This document shows, one piece after another, positions 1 through 10,700 of a stretch of DNA of 64,000 nucleotides. The number at the start of each line of letters is the position of its first letter. Within the stretch, counting starts at the first letter, position 1. The position numbers were made by a program, and so were the translations under genes. Location: positions 12,061,780 to 12,125,779 of the forward strand of contig NC_092368.1 in the NCBI RefSeq assembly GCF_030848805.1, given 5' to 3'. The stretch comes from Temnothorax longispinosus. Taxonomy: Eukaryota; Arthropoda; Insecta; Hymenoptera; Formicidae. Under the pieces are notes generated by a model that had not been told where the DNA came from, ran no database searches, and worked only from the letters and a program-made list of their open reading frames with translations.

Positions 1-1314
1 GCCCACCTTTGTTTACCCTGTACATCAATGACATAGGTGAGGTCTTGATCTATTCCGATTATATGATTTTTGCAGATGATATCCAGATTTATCGTTCCTG
101 TGCTCCTTCTGATCTCCTTCACAACCTCAATCTGATCTCTAAAGATGCTAATGCTATCTTCGACTATGCTAATGCAAATGGCCTGAAATTGAACCCTGCT
201 AAATCCAAGGTCATTATTTTTGGCAGTGGAACAAATACCAATAACATTGATCTAGACTCATTACCACCCATAATTGTCAATCGCACGCCTTTGCCATATG
301 TTAGGGAGGTGAGGAACCTGGGAGTCTGTTTTGAATCGAATCTCTCTTGGAATAAGCATGTCTCGCATGTCTCGCAGAGAGTTCACCATGCCTTGTATAA
401 GTTGAAATTCAATAAGAATTCTCTTTCCACGGAACTGAGAATTAAGCTGGTAACGTCTCTGGTGATACCTCATGTGGATTATTGCTGCCTTGTGTATCAC
501 GGCTTGAGCAAGGAACTAATTTGAAACTACAAAGACTTATAAATTGCTGTATTAGATTTATCTACGATTTGAGGAGGGATGAGCATATAACGCAACATCG
601 ACGACGCCTTGGGTGGTTGTCTGTAGAAAATAGAAGATTATATTTTCTTGGCTGTCAGATGTATCGCATTATTTACATGGGCTCGCCAGCGTATTTGAGT
701 GAACTTTTTACCCCACTCAGTCCATCACTTAGAAGATCCACTCGAATCGCTAATTCCTCTTCACAAATGTTTCATATCCCTGCCTTCAGAACGGAAATGT
801 ATAGAAATTCTTTCCAGATTTCAGCCATCTATTTCTGGCATTCTCTCCCGGATAATATCACATCAGCTAATACTATTGGTGCTTTCAAGAATCTCCTCCG
901 TTCTTACCTGCTGTCATCCGAATTCTCTGACTAAGTTCTCCTGTTTGACTTGAGGTTGTGTTTGGAGTACTTGTTGACAATTTTCTTCTAGTTTTAAGCT
1001 ACGTTCGTTTTAAGTTGCGTTCGATTTAAGTTGCGTTATTATCTCTTTAGTTTAAGCTGCTTGTTGACTATACGTCTTCCTTTTTTCGTAGTATCTAAGT
1101 AGCGTTAGTGTTAAGTTGCGTGTTACTGCGTTTAGTTTATATCTTGCGAGCTTTATTAAGTTGCGCTAATTATGTTTAGTTATATTTCATTTATTATGCT
1201 TTATGTGACTGTGCATGTGCTTGAGAGAGCATGTATAATTTTGATATTTAGTATTATCCTGTATTTGCCCTTTAGCCTATGCTTGGGCATAAATAAATCA
1301 AATCAATCAATCAA

Positions 1315-1316
<2 letters not shown>
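1..1316 (+). mobile_element. non-LTR retrotransposon (LINE), truncated 3' part
   Basis: This is the 3' end of a LINE, entered from outside the window. It carries the C-terminal half of a reverse transcriptase (3-934), then an untranslated tail that ends in AATAAA-like sequence and a short run of CAAT units at about 1297-1314. Short tandem 3' repeats of this kind are typical of CR1/L2/Jockey-group LINEs. The 5' boundary is not visible. The clade is inferred from the general look of the RT and the tail, not from an alignment. Confidence 0.8.
3..934 (+). pseudogene. LINE reverse transcriptase, C-terminal part, frameshifted
   Basis: The first frame (9-524) carries the RT catalytic box FADDIQIY, then LNPAKSKVIIFG and the conserved RNLGV...LSW region of LINE reverse transcriptases. 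The continuation (482-934) is in another frame and holds the thumb and post-RT region up to a natural-looking stop after SSEFSD. The two frames overlap around 482-524, and homologous text resumes near 520-530, so one indel of one or two bases explains the break. The upstream fingers/palm and any endonuclease lie outside the window. The copy could not encode an active enzyme as it stands. Confidence 0.8.
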
Positions 1317-1351
<35 letters not shown>

Positions 1352-1368
1352 CCTCTCTCTCTCTCTCC

Positions 1369-1434
<66 letters not shown>

Positions 1435-1545
1435 CTCTCCCTCCCCTCTCTCTCCCTCCACCCTCTCTCTTTCTCCTCCCTCTCTCTCTGTCTCTCCCTC
1501 TCTCTCTCTCTCTCTCCCTCTCTCTCTCTTTCTCTCTCTCTCTCT
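1317..1545. repeat. (CT)n microsatellite
   Basis: About 230 bp of CT dinucleotides with CCT and CCCT interruptions directly follow the LINE tail. Open frames across it encode only Ser-Leu or Arg-Glu runs and are not genes. Confidence 0.97.
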
Positions 1546-1554
1546 AAATACAAT

Positions 1555-2530
1555 TCTTTAAAATTCGATTAATTTTTTCCCGAAAAATTCGTCAAACTTC
1601 TGATACCGCTTTCCAAAAAGATCGGTAACAAAAAATTATATACTTGATAGCACTCCCCGGGAAATTCAACCCCTACTTTATGTACAATTCTTTGAGATTC
1701 GGTCATTCGGAACCGATTTTTAAAAAGATCGGTAATAAAAAATAGTACACTTTATAGCACTCCCCGGGAAATTCTACCCCTACTTCATGTATAATTCTTT
1801 GACATTTAATCAATTATTTCCCGAAAAATTGAAAGAATTAAAAAAACCGGTTTCCAAAAAGATCGGTAACAAAAACTGTACACATTATGGCGCTCGCCGT
1901 AAAATTCTACCCCTACTTCATATACAATTCTTTCAGATTCGGTCAATTAATTCCCGAAAGATTGAAAAAATTTCGATACCGGCTTCCAAAAGATCGGTAG
2001 CGAAAAATTATACACTTCATAGCACTCCCCGGAAAATTCTACCCCTGTTTGATCTACAATTCTTTGAAATTCGGTGAATTATTTTCCGAAAAATTAGAAA
2101 AATTAGAAAAACCGGTTTCCAGAAAATCGGTAACAAAAAACTATACACATAGTGGCACTCCCCGGAAAATTCTACCCCTATTTCATATACTTTTGGTAAA
2201 AATTATTTGAAAAAATTTCGATACCGGCTTCCAAAAGATCGGTAACAAAAAATTATACACTTCATAGTACTCTTCGGAAAATTCTACCCCTGTTTGATCT
2301 ATAATTTGTTGAGATTTGATCAATTATTTTTCGAAAAATAGGAAAAATTAAAAAAATCGGTTTCCAGAAAATCGGTAACAAAAAACTATACCCATAGTGG
2401 CACTCCCCGGAAAATTCTACCCTTATTTTATATACTTTTGGTAAAAATTCGGTTCAGGGGTTTGGGCTGGGCGTTGATGAGTCAGTGAGTGAGTCAGTCA
2501 GTCAGTCAGGACATCTTCCTTTATATATAG
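1555..2530. repeat. diverged tandem array, about 120-130 bp units
   Basis: Units repeat the phrases CGGTTTCCAAAAAGATCGG, GCACTCCCCGG, AATTCTACCCCTA and ATTCTTTGAGATTCGGTCAA roughly every 120-130 bp. The array ends in a GTCA-type tetranucleotide run (about 2480-2510) followed by TTTATATATAGAGA. The same family recurs at 18590-19400 and 30110-30610, and a scrap lies near 9420-9530. No protein is encoded. I do not recognise the transposon class. Confidence 0.8.
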
Positions 2531-2886
2531 AGATAAAATATACATATATAATTATATATAATGCAATTATATATGAATTTTGTCTCTATATGATCATATA
2601 TAATTATATATAATCATATATAATCATATATGACCATATATGACCATATATAGTCAATATATATTGGAAAAGAACTGTTAACTTCGATAATAAAGCATTG
2701 ATAAGTTAAGATGTATATTTTTTCAAAAGCTATAGAATCAAAAGTGAAATGATTTATTCCATGCATATATTATAACTTGGCACTGCTTGACATGAGATAG
2801 TGCCGTGTCTCTTGATACCGTTTTTATACCACTGTCCGTCAAATTTTAAATACGAGAAACGAATTCTATTAAATATATATATATAT

Positions 2887-3808
2887 CCCTAGAACGCATG
2901 AGAGGGGTCGATTTCGACCCCAGGCGAACTTTGAACTACGCTCCTGAGCTAGCGAGTGACATTATTGACTCAGGACCTGAACCATAATTCATTTCAACTC
3001 TCTAAAAGTAAGATTATGTTGGGCGCAGCGTTGGTTGTTCGCTGGCAGTGAAACAGCACCGTCGCAAAGCGTGCGTGGGGTCGATATTGACCCCAGTTGT
3101 GAGTTGCCGTTTGTGTTTCGTCGGTAAGCTAATTTTATATTTTTTGCTAGAATCAATATATATCATGTATTATTACGTAATCTGAGCATAAATAGTCATA
3201 AATATTATTTAAGACGAAATATCACACAACTTAGTCGGTAAAAATCCCGTTGCCTATAGAAGATTGACATTTCGCAGAAAATGGCTGGGCGATATAATGT
3301 TTCATTTTTTTCATATTTTTTACTATTTTGTATCAAATAAAAATAAAATAATACTTGAAATACAATTTTTTATGGTTTTTTCATCGACTTTTTCCATATT
3401 TCAACTTTGCGAATTTCTTCATTTTTATAATCCCAAATAAATATACTTTTTGAACAGAACATAGCGATAACAATTTTTTTCCAATAGTCTAATGTGTCCT
3501 CTTTAAAACCCCGTTTGAAATTTGAAAATCGGTTGATTACAAAAAAAGATACAAATTTTTGTTTAAAAAAAGAGGTTTTTGCTGATTTTCTGCGTTTTTC
3601 GGTCTTTAAATGGATTTTTCACTAACTAAACTTAAGTAAAATTAAATTTACCGCATACCATTCTCTTCGTTATTAAAAAACGAAGAAATTCATGTAGGTT
3701 TAAAGGCCCTTTATTTCTGTAGGACCGGTTTTACGATCAAATAAAGCGTGGGGTCGATATTGCCCCCAGTCATGCGTTAGAAGGTCAAAAAAATGATACA
3801 TGCGTTCT

Positions 3809-3812
<4 letters not shown>
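2887..3812. mobile_element. piggyBac-like non-autonomous element
   Basis: A perfect 14-bp terminal inverted repeat, CCCTAGAACGCATG, lies at 2887-2900 and 3799-3812. CCCTAGAA is the characteristic start of piggyBac-family ends. The flanks are (TA)n rather than a clean TTAA, so the target duplication cannot be confirmed. Near-palindromic GGGGTCGAT(A/T)T(T/C)G(A/C)CCCC sites occur at 2904-2921, 3077-3094 and 3750-3767. No transposase ORF is present in its 926 bp. Confidence 0.7.
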
Positions 3813-3844
<32 letters not shown>

Positions 3845-3847
<3 letters not shown>

Positions 3848-4057
3848 GGTCTAGAGGTATGTTCCGGGACTGTTTACGTTTTTTGAAATGTACAGTCCTG
3901 GAATATAACGCATATATATGTAATCAGATTCAAAAAATTGTCCCGAAACGTGCCGTAGGACATGAATTTTTTCCAGGACAGTCCTGGAAACTGCCAAATG
4001 TCCTGGAATATACCGATGTAAAAAAATAAAAGTCCCGGAACATACTTCCGGACCTAC
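3845..4057. mobile_element. 213-bp MITE, copy 1, in (TA)n
   Basis: The ends GTAGGTC...AGTATGTTCCGGGACT form an imperfect inverted repeat of about 27 bp (3845-3871 with 4031-4057). The element sits in a TA run on both sides, which fits a TA target site as used by Tc1/mariner elements. A copy of the same length, apparently identical by eye, lies at 61586-61798. It has no coding capacity. Confidence 0.85.
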
Positions 4058-4126
4058 ATATATATATAAAGTTTCACATACATTTTGACATGATTATATA
4101 TAAGTTCATATAATTTATATATAAAG

Positions 4127-4162
<36 letters not shown>

Positions 4163-4751
4163 AGAATTAAGCATTTATCCATGTAGATTATATATGATTA
4201 TATATAACCATATATAAACTTAAATTTGGATTATCCGATAGAATTTATTTCTCGTATTTAAAATTTGACAAACAATGCTATAAGAATGGTATCAAGAGAC
4301 ACGGCAGTATCTCACGCCAACCAGCGCCAAGTTATATGTAAATCATTTCACTTTTGATTCTGGCTTTTGAAAAAAATATACACTTAATTTATCAATGCTT
4401 TATTCCTTAATCGAAGTTAACAGAATTCTTTTTTAATATATATAAAATATTTATTATGTTAGATATAATCACATATGATTATATATAAAATAAACATTAG
4501 ATATAATTAGATATAACCACATACAATTATATATAACCATATATGGTTATATAATTATATGTGGTTATATATAATTATATACAATTATATCGGGCCATTT
4601 TTTATATCTAATTATATATAATGTCGATTTTATATAATCATATGTGATTATATCTAATCATTTTTTCTCGGGTTTAATGATACTCTATTTGTGTGCAAAA
4701 CTTCCACCCGGTATCTAAAAAATTGTAGAAGTAGATGCGTTTACAAAAAAT

Positions 4752-4752
<1 letters not shown>

Positions 4753-4837
<85 letters not shown>

Positions 4838-4892
4838 GCACGCACACGCACACGACACGCACACGCGCACGCACACGCACATACTTCCGGAC
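4753..4892. repeat. (CA)n microsatellite
   Basis: A CA dinucleotide run grades into CACG repeats and ends with CATACTTCCGGAC, the same text as the 3' end of the 213-bp MITE. It may be the scar of a further copy. Confidence 0.95.
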
Positions 4893-5039
4893 ATTTTTTA
4901 CTAATATGATTTCTCGACATTTTAGAACATTCTAAATCTACTTCCTTTAAAATCTCGAAAAATTTTTTTTTGCCATCACAAAGCTTCCTCTATGAGGAAG
5001 CAATTATATATACAAGCACTACTTTCAAGCACCAGTTTT

Positions 5040-5700
5040 TTCTTGAAAGTATACGTATAGCCGGGGCAGGGACTACGCCCTTCTCCTGCAAGCAGGGGTG
5101 GATAAGGGTGGACTTGTGTTTGCGTAGAAAGTTGAAATGACAGTACTTGTCGAACCGTACAATGACAGACCTTGTTTCGCCCTGTAAGCAGGGATGGGGT
5201 GGGATGGACCTTGCTTCGCGTGGGTGGTTCTCTGGACAGCATTATACAATTCAGGTTTTCAACTTTTAATTGGAGGAATTTGTATACAGGAGGATTTCGT
5301 CCAAGTGAGTTTATCTGGGGAGAATATGTCCATGGAGGGGGGGGAATTTGTGTAGAAGGGAATTTTGTCCGGAGGAATTTTGTCCAGAAGAATTAAGATC
5401 GGTCACCATCTAGGACTCTAATGTACTTACACGAAATAAAACTAAACTCATGACCTCAGCAACATATGTCAAGGTCAAAGCCATTAAAGCTCACTCTAAT
5501 TGGAAGCGCCCGTATAACAAATAAGACCCGCAATAACTTAAGGTTGTATGACCCCTTAGAAGAAAAAATGCCAAATTCTTCAAACTTTGTCAGGTGATGA
5601 GTATTATAATAATAAAGCATTGTGCTAAGTTTAAACAAGTTTGCGAGGCCCGTTCAAAAGTTATAACAATTTGAATTTAACATGGGCTCTTATGGGAATT
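5040..5700. repeat. unclassified dispersed repeat fragments
   Basis: 5056-5250 shares its AGCCGGG...GGGTGGA and GACAGACCT(C/T)G phrases with 14700-14800. 5451-5477 carries TGACCTCAG, then a 9-bp spacer, then TCAAGGTCA, the motif also found at 20512-21284 and 50112-50317. No protein is recognised; open frames here are short and unlike known families. Confidence 0.5.
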
Positions 5701-6034
5701 CATCAAGTTTCACTGTTTTTTCAACTTCATTTGAGAAATTAATATCGAAGAAAATATGGCATCCTTTTAAAACTTTGCAGAAATATTAATAAACATCTCA
5801 CGAACAAATTAGAACCAAAAAAATTATGACTTCGAGGATATTTTCTGAAATATTGAATAAAAACCAAACAGAGAACAGTCTCGCTTGGTCTCACTGAACT
5901 CGTAAGTACAGAGATCCGGCAACAGCGCACTATGACGTCACATTAGAACCTCTCTCTCCGTCACTCTCCGTAAAGGATAACAAATACTACAGAAGTCCGT
6001 TACTTTTTCCAATAGAGCCTCCCGTGTATCAAAA

Positions 6035-6339
6035 GTGTGCTCTGAGCACGTGTAATATACAGACGCATCGTTTGAGGTTAGTTTTCGCTTGCGCTACGAA
6101 AATGCCGAAAGTAAAACGTTACATGTGGAAAGGAAAAGTTGTCACTGAAAAAGTGTACAATCAACGGTTAGCACAGACAAATACTGGGAAACGTAATTTG
6201 AAGACACGAGTCGAAACCACACCAGATGATTGTAACAATTCCATGGCACATGTAACGTTTTACTTTTGGCATTTTCGTAGCGCAAGCGAAAACTAACCTC
6301 AAACGTTGCGTTTGTATATTACACGTGCTCAGAGCACAC
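6035..6339 (+). mobile_element. 305-bp TIR element with ORF start inside the TIR
   Basis: The arms of about 90-95 bp (6035-6128 and about 6246-6339) are nearly perfect reverse complements, beginning GTGTGCTCTGAGCACG. An ATG at 6102 lies inside the left TIR and opens a frame to 6296 (MPKVKRYMWKGKV... then LAQTNTGKRN). The basic N-terminus looks like the start of a transposase. The frame then runs into the right TIR, as expected of an internal-deletion derivative. The transposase family is not identified. A target duplication is not obvious. Confidence 0.75.
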
Positions 6340-6813
6340 ACTTCGCGTTCACGCAGCTGATGTCGAGTGAGATCAATGCTACCAACTTACAGAAAATGCG
6401 ACGTTATCGCGATCAAAATACTTTTTTATGAGAGCTATTGTATTTAATTTATTAATAAATGATGTAAATAAATAACGTAATATAATTTTATTAGTATTTT
6501 TAAACAGTAATTACTATGTTTTTTTACTTTTTAAAGATTTTCACACTTTTAGATTTTCGTTTGTGTCAGTTGCAAGTCAGGTACAGTCTTTCTAAAAATC
6601 ATTAAAAGTGAAAGTTTGCATACGAGAAAATATGCATAAAAATGTCTTTATAGCTCTTAAAAACACAGGCAACCGTTATTTTAATAAAATATTAATATAA
6701 ATATTACTTTCCAGTAAAGAATATCTTCTTAAATATGTTAATTAGCTTTATGTTACGTTTCTTAAACTTTTGGCAGAGATCTTACGAATCATACAACCTT
6801 AAATAATTAAGCT
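6340..6813. other. AT-rich spacer, nothing recognised
   Basis: AT-rich sequence without a supported gene, RNA or repeat boundary. The TTLL5 exon expected just upstream of 7576 was looked for here and not found. Confidence 0.5.
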
Positions 6814-6965
6814 CGGTATTCATAGTCAGATCTTATATTTAATATCGTCTTAAGTCCGGCCAAAAGCAGTCTTAAGACTCCGTTCAGCCAATGAAATGAC
6901 CGTATTAGAGCATCTTAAGACATTACTTAAGACGGTCTCGAAATAAGATCCGACTATGAATACCG
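6814..6965. mobile_element. palindromic MITE, about 150 bp
   Basis: The ends CGGTATTCATAGTC (6814) and GACTATGAATACCG (to 6965) are inverted repeats. The interior is itself loosely palindromic, with several TCTTAAGAC motifs. It has no coding capacity. Confidence 0.75.
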
Positions 6966-7575
6966 CCCTAAGTGTTAAAGTTTTGAGAAAGCTTTGCAAT
7001 AAAGCTTGCTTATACAAATTTTCTACTGCATTTTTGTTTGTTTTTGTCCTGTCAAAAATTTTCAAATAATTATTTCTGCTATTCTTGGGCTAGATCTTTG
7101 TAGCCTTTTGTGTGTAAATTTATATATTTTTTATCATTCAGCAAACTGCGCATCGATTATTTGTTGGTCTTGAAATAGTCTCATTGGAATAGTAAATTCA
7201 TAATTACATTCAGAATTATATTCATAATGGAATAGTGAATTTATAATTATATTTACAATAGTTAAAAAGATTCAGCTCAACCGAAAATGGCACTTCTCTC
7301 TATTTAATTGTGAATTAGTTTTGTTATAATGCAAATATTAGCAATAAAAGCTTGCTATTTTGCGTCAAGAAAGTATTATAATTTATGCAATATTAGTTAG
7401 ATAACGGTGCACATAAATAGAAAAAAAGAATGGTAAAGCAAAAGAAATAATGAAGGAGGGAGGTGAGGAAAATAAGATAAGCGAGAAAATTGGGCAAATT
7501 AAAAAGTGTATGCGTATAATCGAATAAAAAAATTGTTACAAAGAAACTATTTATAAAAATTTCTAACATACATAG
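6966..7575. other. intronic AT-rich DNA
   Basis: Intron sequence ahead of the first visible TTLL5 exon. It has no recognisable element beyond short AATTATA repeats around 7195-7260. Confidence 0.5.
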
Positions 7576-7775
7576 GAGTGAAGATCCTGATGCCGAGGAT
7601 GTAGGACACAAATGGACATTGTCAGCATTACTCAGGCACTTACGCTCGATGGGTCAAGATACGGAATCACTTATGCAGCAAATAGAAGATATTATTATAA
7701 AGTCAATTCTCGCCACTGCATCTGGAATTGTCAGCGGTTTAAAACAATTCGTGAAACATTCCGAGACGTGTTTTG
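7576..7775 (+). CDS. TTLL5: TTLL5 exon (first visible): TTL domain
   Basis: The acceptor is ...ACATAG|G and the donor is TTTTG|GTAATA. The exon encodes EDVGHKWTLSALLRHL and IEDIIIKSILA, a conserved helix-rich part of the TTL fold. It starts one base before a codon and ends in phase 1. Confidence 0.85.
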
Positions 7776-10700
7776 GTAATAATTTTTTTTGAATAGCGTC
7801 TTCGATGTTTTAACGCAGTACCTATATAAATATAATATAATATGAAATGTGACTCATATGCACAAATACGATTACAATAAAATTATTCTTAATAAGTAAT
7901 ATTAACGGAAAAAAACGATTGTCTTGTCAATAAGTGTTTGATATTATAAATTTAATATTAGAAAAAATAGAAATTTATAATACTTTATATCACGCGTATG
8001 CGTTTTATTACAGAATTATTTGGCTTTGATATACTGATCGATGATACGTTGAAGCCATGGCTGCTGGAAGTAAATTTAACTCCCTCATTGGGATGCGATT
8101 CACCCCTAGATGTTAGACTCAAGTCAGCTTTAATAGCGGACTTATTTACTCTCATCGGCATAGCTGCTGTCGATCCAATTTTGCGCTCTCAAAATTTAAA
8201 CCGTGCTGTAAATTACAATAAAAAGATAACTAGTGTAAGCTATCTCACTTTATATGTCTCTTAAATTATTCAAATTCTTTATCTTTTATCTGTATAGAAT
8301 ATATTCATTGAATACTGAATTCTTTATTAACCTTAAGATTATATTTATTTGTATATTCGAATTGTAGATACCTATGTGTTAAAAAATTAATAATGTTCTA
8401 TTTCTAACAGAAATGAGGGAACAAAATATTTTTATTTGATCCCAAAATAGATAAAAGATAAACATATTTATTTGGAAACAAATAAAAGTATTGTATTAAA
8501 TAGATAATATAATTATTTCATTAATTCATTATTAAAGTTTGACATATTTTCTTTGTCTTGTAAGCTATTAAAAACATTAACTATAAGAACAATTAGCAGA
8601 TTGCGAGCAAATGGTTTTCATGTTTTAGTACAGAAGAGTGCAGTCTGCAGAAACGTTGCCTCAAGGCAAGAAGAATATTAATAGAAATAATAAAAGCAAA
8701 GCAGGTTTAAGCTCAGAGCAACAACGAATAGTGGCGTCTGCAAAAGCGCAGTTCGAAAGAAGAGGCGGATTTGTTAGAATATTTCCAAGTCCGAAATCTT
8801 GGGTGCTCTACTCGCAATACTTGGGTAAATATAATTTTCTCTCGTGGTAATACATTCAGTGCGAGAAAGTATCGAGGCATTTTGCAAAACCAGCTGCAAT
8901 CTCTAATAGTTTACTTATTATCAGTTCTATGTCTTAGATCCAATTACAGGTGCACCAATGATATCGGATCCGCTTGGTCCAAGGAGATTACCGCAACATA
9001 TTAATATCAATCATAATTTGATGTTGCATGAACAATTGTTTCCTGCAGCCAATCGCGTTACCGGCTACATTATTCCAGAATTGACATTAGATAGATTGTC
9101 TAGGTATGCTGTATCATGAATTTTTATTTCGCGTGACGATAATTGAAGTTTTCTGCATTTTTACTCATTACGAAACTTATTACTCTTTGTATAGGCAATC
9201 AAATTTGTTAATTTTTAACAGTACAATACATTTATCTCCGATGCTTTTGATGTCATGACCTTAATAATATGAGGTCATGATTAATATCTGAATAATATCA
9301 AAGTTATTGTAGGTGAATACATTACATTGAATATTTTTTTCAAATTCTTTATAGACAAGCTTATATAAGAAACTATTATAAAAAGTTACGTATCATGTAC
9401 AACAACAACGAAAAAGAAAACAAAAAATTCAGCCCGATATCTCAATATTTACGAAAGTTAGAGCAACCACGTACATTTATTAAAAAATTCAAAATTTTTT
9501 TAAAAAAGAACCCTTTTACCGATCATCGCCAAATTCAATACCAACCTTCCTTGAATGATACTCTATCGATTAAAAAATGAATACGATACTATACAAATAG
9601 ATCACGATGCATTGCTATAGCTTTATTTATATAACTATGATCACATAAAAGTTAATGATTAATTATTTTTTTATAGATATGAAAGATATGAAAGAGCATT
9701 GGTGAAGGGCCACAAACAGAGCTTGGACAGAGGGAATAATAAAGAGAATTTAGATGTAGATATGCACAAGTATAAAAACCAAGTCATACAATCAATGCAG
9801 GAAGGCAATAAACTTAGGTTTGTTATTAAAATTCATATGAGGAATGTCAATTATTCAAGTATTATGTATATCGCCAAATTAATTTATCTATTTTGTTATT
9901 CTTTTTTTCCTTCTTTTGTATACTCCTTTGTATAATCCTTTGAAAGTGTTGAATGATGTTCCAGTTCTGGTGAAGCGAGGAAAGCCTTTGGTTTATATCT
10001 AGGTTACATATTACGGAAAATATCACAGCCTAATGCAGATCCGGGATGTTGCGATCTTGTTATGAAATTTCTTCAACATTCATCCTGCAGTTTGAGAACG
10101 CCATTTTTATTTACGGTACGTATAAGCTGTTTATATCTTGCTATACGTTGAATAAAATTATTTTCCAAAAAAATTATTTAAGGTACTTCAACAGTGACAA
10201 GTCTAAATTTTAGTTAAGATGTAGTCTAAAAGCTGGCTACGAAAATTAAAAATGATAAGGTGCAGTCAAAATTTGTATATGAAAACTCTCCTTACTATCT
10301 GAAAAGCACGTAGCACTGCAGCCAGAAGTCGCTCCCGGGGAGGGAAGCGTGGGCGGGCGATCAAACGCGTTTATTTTTAATCAAAATAAAATCTTTAAGT
10401 GCAGTTCTGATATTTTGTGAAGTTGTAGTTTTTAACTGTAGAAATTACGGAAAATTATTGCCAGAAGTCTAAGCCGGGGCTAAAACGTTGCCAGAAGTCG
10501 GTAAACTTGTAAAAAAATTGTTTAAATTTTGTTGCTCGGGTCTTTTTGTTATTTAAATATTCTGTGGACCGTGCCCTACCAGAATATGCAACTTACGATT
10601 TTGTTGCTCGCCCCCTTACAGAAAAGTATTACTGACTAAATACTTAAAATCTCAGTGATTTAATACTGTCAATATTTATTTGGGAAATACTGGGAAAATA

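Larger units (their letters stand above)
2530..4665. mobile_element. long inverted-repeat element, nested
   Basis: Sequence at about 2668-2870 reappears in reverse complement at about 4225-4437. Landmarks are TATCAAGAGACACGGCA, TCTCGTATTTAAAATTTGAC and CACTTTTGATTC. Both arms are flanked by TATAATTATATATA-type DNA (2530-2660 and 4480-4665). Two younger elements sit between the arms. No transposase is visible, so this is a non-autonomous fold-back-like element of uncertain class. Confidence 0.7.

Noticed and set aside
1311..1561. Ser/Leu- or Arg/Glu-rich ORFs
   Set aside because: Translations of the (CT)n microsatellite.
4674..4935. His/Thr- and Cys/Val-rich ORFs
   Set aside because: Translations of the (CA)n microsatellite; the same applies at 13532-14144 and 15131-15415.
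9355..9583. Possible TTLL5 exon: acceptor CTTTATAG in the correct phase followed by a 76-codon open frame
   Set aside because: After about 13 codons the sequence becomes the dispersed repeat also seen near 19310-19400. Joining 9103 directly to 9677 keeps phase and gives better TTLL5 text. It could be a rare alternative terminal exon.
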